A stretch of 64,000 nucleotides of DNA, taken from positions 1-64,000 of the forward strand of contig SHXR01000008.1 in the NCBI GenBank assembly GCA_009693235.1, read 5' to 3'. The translations under genes were made by a program, and so were the position numbers. How positions within the stretch are numbered: the first letter of the stretch is position 1; every line of letters starts with the position of its first letter. The DNA comes from Betaproteobacteria bacterium (GTDB lineage: Bacteria > Pseudomonadota > Gammaproteobacteria > Burkholderiales > SG8-39). The notes beneath the pieces were generated by a model. The model saw nothing but the letters and a program-made list of their open reading frames with translations. It made no database searches and was not told the DNA's origin. Below, piece by piece: positions 1-9,746 of the stretch.

Positions 1-181
1 GTGGCAATGATTGCCGCTATTGGGTCCGGTCGTTTCTGCGTGGCCAGGATGTAATCTGCGGCGTAAATTGCGCAGATCTTTTGGGTAATACCGGCCTACA
101 ATCAAGGCCGCAGCAATGAAAACGCTTTTGTTTTTCTGGAAATCAATGCTGATGCTTTTTTTGACCATACGGGCATAACGT
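1..181. other. left edge, no gene supported
   Basis: No reading frame here shows recognisable protein features and no RNA gene is visible. A short plus-strand frame open from the window edge ends at a TAA at 52-54, so the tail of a gene starting outside the window cannot be excluded. The monooxygenase stop codon lies immediately downstream, at 182-184. Confidence 0.4.
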
Positions 182-1969
182 TCACCGCTTCTTTGACAAG
201 AGCCCTTCTTCTATCGCTTTGATCTGCAGCGCCACGACTCTCGAGTACTGCCGGGATACGGCAAATCCACTCCCCACCAACCACAGACCTTCTTGACCAG
301 TGCGTTTCCACATATTATTCATCTCGCCATCCGCGCCAAAGCCCCACACGGGTCCGACCCGATTCGCGATCTCGTCGCCAAGCAACTCACGCACCAATAG
401 CTCGAGGGGTTGAAAACCTGTGGCCGTCACAACGAGGTCCGCAGGCTTAATCGACCCATCCTTAAGAAGCGCGCCTTCAGGCACAAATTTCTCGATCTGG
501 TCATACTGCAATAGTCCGATTTCCCCCTTGATAATCAATTCTGAGCAACCAATATTCAGGTAGTAGCCGCCGGAACGCTTGCGGATTTTCATCTGATGGC
601 CGGTATTGTCTTCGCCCATATCCCACTTGAACCCGCACGCGATCAAGCCTTTAATTAACGCCTTGTCCAGCTCGACCATGCGTGCAGAGATCAGTTGCAG
701 ATTGGTTGTCATGACCGGCAAGGTATTTGTGGTCGCGATCAGATCTGAATCTTCCAGTGGGGTGCCGTCCAAGGCGCTCGCATGTATGAGCTTGGCGCTA
801 GGGTTGACACTCACAACCGTTGTCGATCCGCGCTGGACAATGGTCGTGTCCACATCATTGCTGTGCAAATCCTGGGCAACGTCGTGGGCGCTGTTGCCCG
901 TGCCCAGAACCAGGGCTTTCTTCCCGCTCCAGTTGGCGCCGGTGGTGAATTGGCTACTGTGCATCACGTCGCCCTTGAAGTCCTGAAGCCCGGGCAGAGA
1001 TGGAATAATCCCTTTGCCATTCAGGCCACCAGCCAGGATGAGGTGGCGGGGATAAAGGATGCGCTCCGTTCCATCAGCACGACAAACAACCGCCTTCCAT
1101 TTTCCGGTGACCTCGTCGTAGGTGGCGGTGGTAAATTCCGCACTTGCCCAGTAGTTGATTTCCATCGCCCATACATAGGCCTCGAACCAGTCCGCCACCA
1201 TGTCCTTGGGCAGGTACGCTGGCCATGAGGCTGGGAACGGCATATAGGGTAGGTGGTTGAAATCGGTATAGTTGTGAAGCGCAAGCGAATGATAGCGCTT
1301 GCGCCAGCAGTCACCGGCACGCTCATGCTTATCCACGACAAGCGTATCGACACCCAGCCGAACGAGGCGCGCAGCGACGCTAAGCCCCGCCTGGCCACCA
1401 CCAGCTACAAGCACAACGGGCTCGCGGTCGTCGTACGCCTGGCTCTTTATGCGCTGGTCTTTCCAGTTCATGTCGCCGAAATTGCGTGAGTATGCCGAAC
1501 CGGTCGGTCGATTCTTGTCAACGTGCTCCTCGAAACCTTTCAGTTCATGCAGACTGGTCATGAGTTGAAACGCTTCCCATGGCTTGTCTTCCTTCAATCG
1601 CAATACGCCATACCCTCGACCAACGGCCGTCTCGAATTCGAATATCGTCTCAATGACCAAGATCCCCGCTCTTTTAACGCGGCGCGACGGGGTACGGTCT
1701 TTTGCAATAGCAAACCCATGAGCCTTGGTAACAGCGTGACTGTTGATTAATGCCGTGCCGATTTCGTTCGCACCTCGATGGGGTGTAATGAACCAAGTGA
1801 ACGCGAGAACATCACGCCAATGGCAGTCATCCGTTGCAAACAGCGCGGCTGCTGCCGCCTTGTTTTTCCCCTGTAGCGCGTCCTCCAGCGCCGAAAGCCA
1901 TCGCTGCGAGAGTTCACTATCGCTGGCAACGCCTTGACTCGCTTGAATGAACTGAACTGCCTGACTCAT
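182..1969 (-). CDS. SnoaL-like domain / class B flavin monooxygenase fusion
   Basis: FAD- and NADPH-dependent oxygenase of the YUCCA/Baeyer-Villiger/FMO type, 595 aa. Residues 1 to about 150 resemble a SnoaL/NTF2-like cone domain. The flavin dinucleotide fold follows, with GGGQAGL near 190. The FMO/BVMO fingerprint FKGDVMHSSQF lies near 331-341, and the second Rossmann motif GTGNSAHD near 356. A late TATGF motif is typical of this family. The start was set at 1969, where GGAGG lies 6 nt upstream of the ATG; an in-frame ATG at 2005 has no such site. The substrate cannot be predicted. It is followed upstream by a Bug-type receptor on the same strand, suggesting uptake and oxidation of an organic acid or aromatic, but that is inference. 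The segment looks like accessory DNA. Confidence 0.85.
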   Translation of the reverse strand: MSQAVQFIQASQGVASDSELSQRWLSALEDALQGKNKAAAAALFATDDCHWRDVLAFTWFITPHRGANEIGTALINSHAVTKAHGFAIAKDRTPSRRVKRAGILVIETIFEFETAVGRGYGVLRLKEDKPWEAFQLMTSLHELKGFEEHVDKNRPTGSAYSRNFGDMNWKDQRIKSQAYDDREPVVLVAGGGQAGLSVAARLVRLGVDTLVVDKHERAGDCWRKRYHSLALHNYTDFNHLPYMPFPASWPAYLPKDMVADWFEAYVWAMEINYWASAEFTTATYDEVTGKWKAVVCRADGTERILYPRHLILAGGLNGKGIIPSLPGLQDFKGDVMHSSQFTTGANWSGKKALVLGTGNSAHDVAQDLHSNDVDTTIVQRGSTTVVSVNPSAKLIHASALDGTPLEDSDLIATTNTLPVMTTNLQLISARMVELDKALIKGLIACGFKWDMGEDNTGHQMKIRKRSGGYYLNIGCSELIIKGEIGLLQYDQIEKFVPEGALLKDGSIKPADLVVTATGFQPLELLVRELLGDEIANRVGPVWGFGADGEMNNMWKRTGQEGLWLVGSGFAVSRQYSRVVALQIKAIEEGLLSKKR

Positions 1970-2111
1970 AGCATTCCTCCAGGGGATAACAAACAGCGAT
2001 GACAAATGCCATCATCCTCACAATTATGAAAATGAAAAGACTTCTTGCGGATCAAACCAAACAGCGCACTTGAGAGCCAGATCGGCCCTTTAGAGTTTGC
2101 GAACATCGCGG

Positions 2112-3056
2112 CTATTTCCAATTTGGGCTTTTCATAAGGCTTCCCATACGAGACATATCTTTTTCGATCCTATCCTTGAACGCTTCTGGTGTACTGCTAT
2201 TCGGTTCCGAGCCGAGAGCCAAGATCTTTTTCTCAAAATTGGGGCTTTTAATCGCACCAACAATTTCCTTGTTCAAGCGATTGATAATCGCCGCCTGCAC
2301 TCTACCTGTTGTCAATATTCCCGCTCTGGACATTACTTCGTATCCAGGCAAGCCCGACTCTGAGAGTGTGGGTACGTTAGGCAGTATCTCTAATCTCGCC
2401 AGACTAGAAACTGCTAACATTTTCAGCTTTCCAGCCTTTACGAGCCCGACCGCTCCTGCGGGCGTCGGAAACGTCATGTGAACCTCATCGGCCAACACCG
2501 CACTTAGGGCCGGCTGGATGCCTTTGTATGGAATCCGAACTATGTCTATACCCCCCATCGACTTTAGTAGTTCGCCTGCTAAGTGACTGACTGTTGCAGT
2601 GGCGCTCGATCCATAGTTGAATATCCCAGGCTTTGCTTTCGCCAAGGCTATCAATTCCTTTATCGAATTTACGGGTAACGAAGCAGATACGACCAAAACT
2701 ACTGGCTGATTCGAAACCATAGAGATGGGGGAAAAGTCTTTCACGGGGTCGTACGACACATCCTCAACAAATGGTGACAACCACAGCGCACTTGCTGCGA
2801 AAACCAAAGTGTGGCCATCCGGTGCTGCCTTAGCCGTTGCTATCGCACTTAGCGTGGGCCCTCGATTTTCGACCACGACCGGCTGTCCCAAAGGGATGGC
2901 AATTGCCTGCGCCACAAGACGCGTGAGCTGGTCATTGCCGCTTCCCGCATCAGCGGTGAAGATTCGGAGCGGTTTGCTCGGAAAACCTTGCGCAGATGCA
3001 AAATGTGCGAACTGAAACAGACTCAGAAATACAATTGCTGCTGCAAGTTTTCTCAA
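2112..3056 (-). CDS. Bug-family tripartite tricarboxylate transporter receptor
   Basis: Periplasmic solute-binding protein of the Bug (TctC-like) family, 314 aa. These proteins bind carboxylic acids and other small organics and are greatly expanded in Burkholderiales. A signal peptide covers residues 1 to about 22 and ends ASA-QG. The mature start FPSKPLRIFT, the core GPTLSAIATAKAAPDGHTL and the motif VVENRG are family hallmarks. The start codon is TTG at 3056, with GAGGG a few bases upstream. No membrane partners (TctA/TctB) are adjacent, as is usual for orphan Bug proteins. Base composition is visibly more AT-rich than in the genes to the right, consistent with acquired DNA. Ligand unknown. 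Confidence 0.88.
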   Translation of the reverse strand: MRKLAAAIVFLSLFQFAHFASAQGFPSKPLRIFTADAGSGNDQLTRLVAQAIAIPLGQPVVVENRGPTLSAIATAKAAPDGHTLVFAASALWLSPFVEDVSYDPVKDFSPISMVSNQPVVLVVSASLPVNSIKELIALAKAKPGIFNYGSSATATVSHLAGELLKSMGGIDIVRIPYKGIQPALSAVLADEVHMTFPTPAGAVGLVKAGKLKMLAVSSLARLEILPNVPTLSESGLPGYEVMSRAGILTTGRVQAAIINRLNKEIVGAIKSPNFEKKILALGSEPNSSTPEAFKDRIEKDMSRMGSLMKSPNWK

Positions 3057-3370
3057 GACGCCCTCACTTATGAGTGGCCCATAAAGTGGATCCCAGAGTC
3101 AACACAATACCACGCCTGGTTTCAATCAACCACCAATAGCATTACCTAAAAGAACACTTGCTGGCGCCATGAATATTGTTACTACGGACAAATAAAGGCG
3201 TTGCTGCAACGTCCCCCAACTAATCATAGCCATCATGGGGCACGCCTCCATGTATAACAAAAATCAAAGCCATTCGTTTGGACCGCCAGCGCCTACAACA
3301 ACCCTGCCAAGGTCATCCGCGCCAATCGAGACTTATTACTCCGCTACGAAAATATGACCTACAAAGGGAA
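3057..3370. other. intergenic, AT-rich, possible mobile-element debris
   Basis: About 310 bases between the Bug gene and the transposase remnant. No open frame of convincing length and no RNA gene is seen. A plus-strand stretch around 3285-3390 stays open for about 35 codons but matches nothing I recognise. The segment probably contains decayed insertion-sequence sequence. Confidence 0.4.
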
Positions 3371-3655
3371 TCAAGCGGCATACCGGACGTGCTCGCTGCG
3401 GAAGAAACGCTTGATCACATGGGGCTGCCGTTGGCGGCGGTGCAGGTGTGATCTCACCGCTGCTTTCAACTCCTCTGGGTCTTTCGGGCGCCGCTTTCCC
3501 AATGCCTGTTTCACGTCATGATTTAGCAATTCGTCCGGATTCAGTTCCGGAGCATAGCCTGGGAGCAGATACATTTGAATGTGTTGCGAATGCGCCTTAA
3601 GCCAACGTGTCGCGGCCTTCGCCTTGTGCACAGGGTGGCCGTTGCCACCTTAGAA
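3371..3655 (-). mobile_element. IS630-type transposase remnant (C-terminal part)
   Basis: The C-terminal end of a DDE transposase of the IS630/Tc1-like group. Residues HPVHKAKAATRWLKAHS are followed by LPGYAPELNPDELLNHDVKQ, the signature around the last catalytic acidic residue, and a basic tail. Reading upstream in this frame gives GGNGHPVHKA and then a stop codon near 3653, so the N-terminal and central catalytic parts are missing. No terminal inverted repeat could be identified. The remnant lies head-to-tail against a truncated helicase on the other strand, so it is a fossil and not an active element. Confidence 0.75.
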
Positions 3656-4105
3656 GGTTGCGAGGTGGATGACCTCGATGACGGTTCTGATGAGGTAAAG
3701 CGGTACAAATCTCTCTCTCATGGCGTGGCTCCCATGACACTAAATTTTGATCATCTGGACGAAGCCCTAGCAGCGCTTCCGGAAGCTTTGAAAACCAGCC
3801 TAGCCGAGACTCGTTCAGTTTGTGTGATTGTCCCCTCTCGGCATGACGCAAATGCGGTTCATGGATATCTAAAATCGGCCAAAATTAACTCCACAATTCT
3901 TGGACCGGACGAACGTGATCGGCCAGATTCAAAGGCTGTAAGGATTGCGACCATGCATCGGGCAAAGGGTCTGGAATTTGACGAAGTGGTGCTGCTGGTG
4001 CCGAAGAAGAGCGAAGAGCTAGATCAAAAATCCGACACGAATAAACGATTAAAGTACGTCGCCATTAGCCGCGCAAAGCGGTTTGCGACGGTGATCCAAT
4101 ATTGA
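3656..4105 (+). pseudogene. UvrD/Rep-like helicase, C-terminal stump
   Basis: Roughly the last 145 codons of a superfamily 1 DNA helicase. Visible C-terminal motifs are VRIATMHRAKGLEFDEVVLL (motif V region) and LKYVAISRAKR (motif VI, with the arginine finger). Walker A, the DExx box and the whole N-terminal half are absent. Upstream of about 3655-3700 the same frame runs antisense through the transposase remnant and no longer encodes helicase sequence. The exact joint is uncertain. No start codon or ribosome site suits an independent protein. I infer that insertion of, or recombination with, the IS removed the 5' part. Confidence 0.7.
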
Positions 4106-4587
4106 CTGCGCCCCAAACCCCACCTCACCACTAACTTCCGTTCATCAAGGTACGGGGGCCAGGAGTGCCGGTTTCGGGGTACGCCCAATGAATGTGCTGG
4201 TCAGTCGCTGATCGGCACTACCCCCCCCCTAAACTGGTCAATTTTCGGTCGGCGTCAACAGCCCATAGCAAAAAGCCCCGCGGGAGGCGAGCGTAGTAGA
4301 AGCTTGAGTTAGTGGTTGAAGCAGTCGAGGGCCCAGAATGCGGGGAGCAGCAAAGGTCACTAAAAAATAAAAATTCTGCACGGGTATTGCCCGAGCCATT
4401 GCTGCCGGTCCAAGGCCCTACCCCCCCGGTGGGTCTGGGCGTTGCCAGAAGGCCCGTGGCGAACTGACCGAAATATCAAGCGCTGAAGTGGCCGTCACCC
4501 GAGTGCCGAGGGAACATGTGCCGTGTCGGTCCCGAACCGTGACACCGGAAGAATGTTCCCCTGAGTGCTCCCCCAAGCTCCATAAAT
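4106..4587. other. noncoding stretch with an imperfect palindrome
   Basis: About 480 bases without a supported gene. It contains runs of C (near 4220 and 4420) and a 51-bp imperfect inverted repeat at 4510-4560. In the repeat, GGGAACAT pairs with ATGTTCCC and an inner GTGTCGGT pairs with ACC-gt-GACAC. The repeat lies downstream of the tRNA-Pro terminator. No ORF here has codon use or motifs suggesting a protein. Confidence 0.5.
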
Positions 4588-4614
4588 GAAAAAGCCGACT
4601 GGTGAGAGTCGGCT
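4588..4614 (-). terminator. intrinsic terminator of tRNA-Pro
   Basis: Read on the minus strand, AGCCGACT and AGTCGGCT form an 8-bp perfect stem around a 6-nt loop. The stem is followed directly by five T residues. It begins about 17 nt past the CCA end of tRNA-Pro and should end the transcript that comes from the ihfA-merR side. Confidence 0.8.
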
Positions 4615-4630
4615 AATTCATTGTTTTTAA

Positions 4631-4708
<78 letters not shown>

Positions 4709-4775
4709 CTCGGGGTGGATTGTACCGTACGATGGGGTATTGGCCCGAACTGTGAGCGCGTAATGCGTAGGCCGA

Positions 4776-5150
4776 TCAATCCCGCAGATCGTCGACGATC
4801 TTTTTCAGCTGGCGGCGCACTTCGGGTAGGTCGACCGATTCTTCCGCGGCGCCTTTGCGGGCCTGTTGGCTTTGATCGAGCCGGTTGCGCGCGCCGCTAA
4901 TGGTGAAGCCTTGCTGGTACAGTAGATCGCGAATCCGGCGCACCAGCAATACCTCGTGGTGCTGGTAATAGCGCCGGTTGCCGCGGCGCTTGACCGGCTT
5001 TAGCTGCGTGAATTCCTGTTCCCAGTAGCGCAGAACATGCGGCTTCACACCGCACAATTCGCTTACTTCACCGATGGTGAAGTAGCGCTTGGCGGGGATG
5101 GCCGGGAGATCACTCGCGGCCGGCGTTTTCGCGCTGTCGCTCTGATCCAT
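4776..5150 (-). CDS. MerR-family transcriptional regulator
   Basis: A 124-aa DNA-binding protein with a MerR winged helix-turn-helix at residues 22-90 ([22 protein letters not shown], then RRGNRRYY). A charged, helical C-terminus of about 30 residues probably dimerises. No cysteine cluster typical of metal sensors is present; this is the small MlrA/CarA-like type commonly found between ihfA and tRNA-Pro. Its start overlaps the 3' end of ihfA by 41 bases, so translation is probably coupled. The regulated genes cannot be told from the sequence. Confidence 0.9.
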   Translation of the reverse strand: MDQSDSAKTPAASDLPAIPAKRYFTIGEVSELCGVKPHVLRYWEQEFTQLKPVKRRGNRRYYQHHEVLLVRRIRDLLYQQGFTISGARNRLDQSQQARKGAAEESVDLPEVRRQLKKIVDDLRD

Positions 5151-5436
5151 GATGCGCCTCTTCCACGAGCGCCTTCAGCTTCTGGCTGGCATGAAATGTC
5201 ACAACGCGACGGGCGGTGATGGGGATCTCCTCGCCAGTCTTGGGATTGCGGCCGGGCCGCTGCGGTTTGTTGCGCAACTGGAAGTTGCCAAAGCCTGAGA
5301 GCTTGACGCTCTCGCCCCGCTCAAGCGCGAGGCGGATTTCTTCGAAAAATGCCTCCACCATGTCCTTCGCTTCGCGCTTGTTGAGCCCTACCTTCTCAAA
5401 GAGGAGGTCGGCGAGTTCCGCTTTCGTGAGCGTCAC
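5110..5436 (-). CDS. ihfA: integration host factor subunit alpha
   Basis: DNA-bending nucleoid protein, 108 aa, partner of IHF-beta (not in this window). It carries the whole HU/IHF fold: [20 protein letters not shown] at the N-terminus, [10 protein letters not shown] near 47-56, and the DNA-contacting arm [12 protein letters not shown] near 62-73 with the intercalating proline. It lies 11 bases downstream of pheT in the translation operon and overlaps merR at its 3' end, the arrangement seen across beta- and gammaproteobacteria. The C-terminal tail is a little longer than in E. coli. Confidence 0.97.
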   Translation of the reverse strand: MTLTKAELADLLFEKVGLNKREAKDMVEAFFEEIRLALERGESVKLSGFGNFQLRNKPQRPGRNPKTGEEIPITARRVVTFHASQKLKALVEEAHHGSERQRENAGRE

Positions 5437-5447
5437 TGGTCGGTCCC

Positions 5448-7862
5448 TTAAGTGCGTAGCGAAGCGTTGAACTTGGTGGTGAGATTCGTACGGATCCGGG
5501 CGAGAATTTCCTCTACTTCCGCATCCGTAAGTGTGCGTTCAGTATCTTGCATAACTATGCGAAACGCAAGGCTTTTTCGGCCTTTGGGGGCGCTGTCGCC
5601 ACGGTATAAATCGAACACGTTGGCCGCTTTGACAAGAGCGATTCCGGACCCCAAAATCGCCTCCAACATGGCCCCTGCCAGCGTGGTATCGGGCACCCAA
5701 AATGCCTGATCGCGGACCACCGCCGGCAGCTTCGATACGGCCTCAAAGACCGGAATCGGCCGCCCGAGCGATGGTGCGGTCGCAAATTCGAATACCACGG
5801 GCGAGCGCGGCAGGTCGTACTTTTGCGCCAGACGTGGATGCAACTCACCCAGCCAGCCAACGATTGCACCCTTGATCTCCACCGAGGCACATCGCCCCGG
5901 CTGCATCGCCGGATGCCGGCCGGCCTGGAATTTCGGCGTGGCGCCTTGCCAGAGCAGCGCGATGTCGCTCTTCACATCGAAGAAATCGACGAAGCGCTTG
6001 GTGGCGCCCCACTGTTCTTCGACGGATTGGCCGTACGCAATCCCTGCAATATGAATCGGTTGATCGATCCCCTTCACAGCGAGCGGGCCGTCCGCGATAT
6101 CCGTGCGGCGACGATAGATACGACCGACCTCGAATACGCGTATGCGGTCGGCTTGTCGGTTGAGATTGTATTGAACGTTCGCCACCAGACCGCCAAGCAA
6201 CGTCGATCGCATCACCGAGTATTGGTTCGCGATCGGATTGAGCAAGCGAATCGGCGATGACTCAGCACCGAAGTCGGTTTCCCATGTGGCATCGACGAAA
6301 CTGAAGTTGACGACCTCCTGATAACCCGCCGCGGCGATCACCTCGCGAAGATCGTAGAGCGATCGGCTCGATTCCAGCGGATACGTCATGGTGGCCCGGG
6401 CCATCGGCGGATTTGCCGGGATGCGCTCAAAGCCGTAGACACGCGCCACCTCTTCGATCAGGTCTTCTTCGATCGTGATGTCAAAGCGGTAGGAAGGTGG
6501 TGTCACCACATAGACGGTTTTATCGCCGGCGCCTTCGATGGTGGTGGCAAATCCAAGTCGCCTGAAAGTCTGCCGAACGTCCGCTTCAGGAACGGCCACG
6601 CCGATGATCTTGTGCGCGCGAGCAAGGCGCATGCGCACCGGCGCTCGCTCGGGCAACACACCGCGCGTATCCATCGTCGGCCCGGGTTCGCCACCACACA
6701 GGTCGAGGATGAGGCGGGTCGCACGCTCGATGCCATCGATATTGTTATCGAAATCGACGCCGCGCTCGAACCGGTGCGACGCATCGCTTGCAAAATTGAA
6801 TCGGCGCGCGCGTCCGGCGATCGCATCCGGAAAAAAGAATGCGGATTCGAGAAATACATTCGTTGTCGTGTCATCGGCCTTGGTGCTGTCACCACCCATA
6901 ATGCCGGCAAGCCCGATCGGCCCACGATCGTCGCAGATCGCCAAGACGCTTTCATCCAGCGTCACGGTCTGTTCGTTCAGGAGTTTGAGCGTTTCACCAA
7001 GACGTCCAAACCGTACGTCGATGCCGCCTTGCAATTTGTCGAGGTCGTAGACATGCAGCGGCCGACCAAGCTCCAGCATCACGTAATTCGTGACATCGAC
7101 GAGCGCCGAGATACATCGTTGGCCTGCGCGCTCCAGGCGCCTGCGCATCCACTCAGGTGTGGGGGCCCGCGGATTGACGCCGCGAATGATGCGTCCGGTG
7201 AATCGCCCGCAGCCCGTCGGTGCAGAAAGCTTGACAGGCAATGCTTCCTTCAAGGATGCCGGAACCGCTGTCACAGGCGGTGGCGTCATCGCTGTACCGG
7301 TCAGCGCCGCCACTTCACGCGCAATGCCAAGCATCGACAAACAATCGGCGCGATTGGGCGTGAGTTTGATCAGGATAATTGAATCGTCAAGCGCCAAGGT
7401 CTCGCGAATACTTGATCCGACTTTCGCATCCGACGCGAGACTCAGCAATCCAGAATGATCTTGTGAAAGGCCAAGCTCCCGCGCCGAGCAAAGCATGCCT
7501 TTGCTTTCGACGCCACGCATGACGACCGGTGCGATCGCAAGCGATTTGCCGCCCGCCTCGCCCGGCAATTTCGCGCCGACCAGCGCGACCGGCGCCTTCA
7601 TGCCCGCCACCACATTGGGCGCGCCACACACGATATTGAGTGGTGCGCCCGCGCCGACATCGACCTGGCAGACGCGCAATCGATCGGCATTCGGGTGCGG
7701 GGCGACGGATGCAACCAAGCCCACCACGACTTGGTCGAACGCCGGTGCGACGCCTTCGCACGATTCCACTTCGAGCCCGGACATCGTGAGCAGATGATTG
7801 AGCGCCACCGTGTCGAGCGGCGGGTCAATCAGTGCGCGGAGCCATTGTTCGGAAAACTGCAT
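5448..7862 (-). CDS. pheT: phenylalanyl-tRNA synthetase beta chain
   Basis: Large subunit of the (alpha-beta)2 phenylalanyl-tRNA synthetase, 804 aa, near the usual 790-800. The N-terminal EMAP-like tRNA-binding domain (residues about 40-150, [20 protein letters not shown]) is followed by the B3/B4 editing region. The B5 and catalytic-like domains come next. The C-terminal ferredoxin-fold anticodon-binding domain ends with [20 protein letters not shown] and adjacent residues. It starts 28 bases downstream of the pheS stop and is clearly co-transcribed. The reading frame is intact. Confidence 0.97.
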   Translation of the reverse strand: MQFSEQWLRALIDPPLDTVALNHLLTMSGLEVESCEGVAPAFDQVVVGLVASVAPHPNADRLRVCQVDVGAGAPLNIVCGAPNVVAGMKAPVALVGAKLPGEAGGKSLAIAPVVMRGVESKGMLCSARELGLSQDHSGLLSLASDAKVGSSIRETLALDDSIILIKLTPNRADCLSMLGIAREVAALTGTAMTPPPVTAVPASLKEALPVKLSAPTGCGRFTGRIIRGVNPRAPTPEWMRRRLERAGQRCISALVDVTNYVMLELGRPLHVYDLDKLQGGIDVRFGRLGETLKLLNEQTVTLDESVLAICDDRGPIGLAGIMGGDSTKADDTTTNVFLESAFFFPDAIAGRARRFNFASDASHRFERGVDFDNNIDGIERATRLILDLCGGEPGPTMDTRGVLPERAPVRMRLARAHKIIGVAVPEADVRQTFRRLGFATTIEGAGDKTVYVVTPPSYRFDITIEEDLIEEVARVYGFERIPANPPMARATMTYPLESSRSLYDLREVIAAAGYQEVVNFSFVDATWETDFGAESSPIRLLNPIANQYSVMRSTLLGGLVANVQYNLNRQADRIRVFEVGRIYRRRTDIADGPLAVKGIDQPIHIAGIAYGQSVEEQWGATKRFVDFFDVKSDIALLWQGATPKFQAGRHPAMQPGRCASVEIKGAIVGWLGELHPRLAQKYDLPRSPVVFEFATAPSLGRPIPVFEAVSKLPAVVRDQAFWVPDTTLAGAMLEAILGSGIALVKAANVFDLYRGDSAPKGRKSLAFRIVMQDTERTLTDAEVEEILARIRTNLTTKFNASLRT

Positions 7863-7890
7863 GGGACGTCTCGGTCAATTCAGGGGGACG

Positions 7891-8907
7891 TTACGCAAAC
7901 TGGCGGAGAAACCGAAGGTCGCCCTCGAAGAATAGTCGCAAGTCGTCAATGCCGTAGCGAAGCATCGTCAAACGCTCAAGGCCCGAACCGAACGCAAAGC
8001 CGACATAGCGCTCGGGGTCGAGCCCGAAATTCCGAATAACTTGCGGATGCACCTGACCAGAACCGGAAATCTCCAACCAGCGTCCTTGCGAGGGGCCGGT
8101 TTGAAAGGCCATATCGATTTCGGCCGAGGGTTCGGTAAACGGAAAATACGATGGCCGAAAGCGCACTTCCAGCGCGTCGGTTTCAAAGAACCGGCGTAGA
8201 AAATCCGTGTAGACGCCTTTCAGATCGGCAAAGCTGATGTGCTCGTCGATCCACAAACCTTCCACCTGGTGAAACATCGGCGAATGAGTGGCGTCGGAGT
8301 CGACGCGATAGGTGCGCCCAGGCGCGATGACTTTGATCGGCGGTGTGTGGGTGCGCGCATAACGTACCTGCATCGGGCTGGTATGCGTACGCAGTAACAA
8401 ATGCAGGCCGTTCGCATCCTTGTCTTCGATGTAGAAGGTGTCTTGCATCGAACGCGCCGGATGATTCAGAGGATTGTTGAGCGCGGTGAAGTTGTACCAA
8501 TCGGTCTCGATCTCCGGGCCATCGGCCACATCGAACCCGATCGAGCGGAAAATGCCTTCGATGCGTTGCCAAGTGCGAATGACCGGGTGAATGCCGCCGC
8601 GCTCGCGCCCACGGCCGGGCAAGGTGACGTCGATCGACTCTTCGGCCAGACGCGCTTCGAGCTGCGCGCGTTCAATGCCTTCACGTCGATCGTTGAGCGC
8701 CGTTTCGATGGCGACCTTCGCGGCGTTGATGCGCGCACCGACTTCCCGGCGATCTTCAGCCGGGAGCTTGCCCAGCCCCTTCAACTGAATCGTTAGGACA
8801 CCTTCCCGCCCAAGGTATCCGGCCTTGATACGTTCGAGTTCGGCCGAGTCCGCCGCTTGCGCAAATTGCGCAAGGGCGTCCGCGACGATTCGCTCAAGAT
8901 CCTGCAT
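7891..8907 (-). CDS. pheS: phenylalanyl-tRNA synthetase alpha chain
   Basis: Catalytic small subunit of PheRS, 338 aa, which charges tRNA-Phe. It has the N-terminal coiled-coil arm (about residues 1-90) that grips tRNA. The class II core follows, with [25 protein letters not shown] (motif 2 region) and the closing [18 protein letters not shown] (motif 3). Length and motifs match typical bacterial PheS. It follows rplT and precedes pheT in the thrS-infC-rpmI-rplT-pheST order; no PheM-type leader peptide was recognised in the 73-base gap upstream. Confidence 0.97.
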   Translation of the reverse strand: MQDLERIVADALAQFAQAADSAELERIKAGYLGREGVLTIQLKGLGKLPAEDRREVGARINAAKVAIETALNDRREGIERAQLEARLAEESIDVTLPGRGRERGGIHPVIRTWQRIEGIFRSIGFDVADGPEIETDWYNFTALNNPLNHPARSMQDTFYIEDKDANGLHLLLRTHTSPMQVRYARTHTPPIKVIAPGRTYRVDSDATHSPMFHQVEGLWIDEHISFADLKGVYTDFLRRFFETDALEVRFRPSYFPFTEPSAEIDMAFQTGPSQGRWLEISGSGQVHPQVIRNFGLDPERYVGFAFGSGLERLTMLRYGIDDLRLFFEGDLRFLRQFA

Positions 8908-8980
8908 AGCAAATCGAATAGTACAAAGAGTCCGAGGAGTGGAAAGGGACCGGTGACAACCAACCAGCGAAGCCCGCTTG

Positions 8981-9343
8981 CTACGCTGCCGCGAGCGTCG
9001 CCTTCACGTCACCAACGATTTTCGCGAATGCGGCCTTATCGGCGACGGCCAGATCAGCCAGCACCTTGCGGTCGATCTCGATCGCGGCCTTCTTGATGCC
9101 ATTCATGAAAACGCTGTAGCTGATGCCGTGTTCACGCACCGCGGCGTTGATCCGCGCGATCCACAGCACGCGAAATTCACGCTTACGGGTACGGCGATCG
9201 CGGTAGGCGTATTGCCCGGCCCGCATGACCGCTTCTTTGGCGATGCGATAAACATTGCCGCGGCGGCCTCGATAACCTTTGGCCTGGGCAATGACTTTCT
9301 TGTGGCGCGCATGCGCCGTTACTCCACGTTTAACTCGCGGCAT
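8981..9343 (-). CDS. rplT: 50S ribosomal protein L20
   Basis: Ribosomal protein of 120 aa that nucleates 23S rRNA folding. The strongly basic N-terminus [17 protein letters not shown] and the conserved [29 protein letters not shown] and [10 protein letters not shown] are diagnostic. It is encoded 48 bases after rpmI. In other bacteria L20 represses the infC-rpmI-rplT operon by binding its own mRNA. A site of that sort would lie upstream of rpmI, but it could not be recognised with confidence here. Confidence 0.98.
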   Translation of the reverse strand: MPRVKRGVTAHARHKKVIAQAKGYRGRRGNVYRIAKEAVMRAGQYAYRDRRTRKREFRVLWIARINAAVREHGISYSVFMNGIKKAAIEIDRKVLADLAVADKAAFAKIVGDVKATLAAA

Positions 9344-9390
9344 GACTCATCCCTTATCTAAGAATTGAAGACCAGCGTTCAGCGTACGCG

Positions 9391-9588
9391 TTATGCGTAC
9401 GGCATCATCGCGCGGACGGATTTTGCGTCGCTCTTGGCCACGCCCGTGGTGCCGCGCAAATGACGTTTCCGCTTGGTCGATTTCTTGGTGAGGATGTGGC
9501 GGAGATTGGCTCGCGCGCGTTTGATTCGCCCCGAACTGGCAACGAGAAACCGCTTCGAAGCACTACGCTTCGTTTTCATCTTAGGCAT
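9391..9588 (-). CDS. rpmI: 50S ribosomal protein L35
   Basis: Ribosomal protein of 65 aa, [20 protein letters not shown] to the end. The start at 9588 is preceded by AAGGAAG with a short spacer and gives the conserved [11 protein letters not shown]-terminus. A longer in-frame reading from 9633 adds 15 residues that match nothing in the family. Basic composition and length match L35. It sits between infC and rplT. Confidence 0.97.
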   Translation of the reverse strand: MPKMKTKRSASKRFLVASSGRIKRARANLRHILTKKSTKRKRHLRGTTGVAKSDAKSVRAMMPYA

Positions 9589-9746
9589 TGCTACTTCCTT
9601 ATAGATTCGCGCCAGGTGGCCACTTCGTAGCACTTGATGAACCCGGAACGACTTGTCATAGGGCGATTACCGAATCAGCAGATCCGTGCATCACCCGCCT
9701 GCTCGGGGCGGGCTCTCGCCCACCACTCGAATTCTCGTCAATACGT

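Noticed and set aside
3575-4105. Complete small helicase-like protein
   Set aside because: The first 30 or so residues are antisense to the transposase remnant, and the ATPase motifs are missing. It is a stump.
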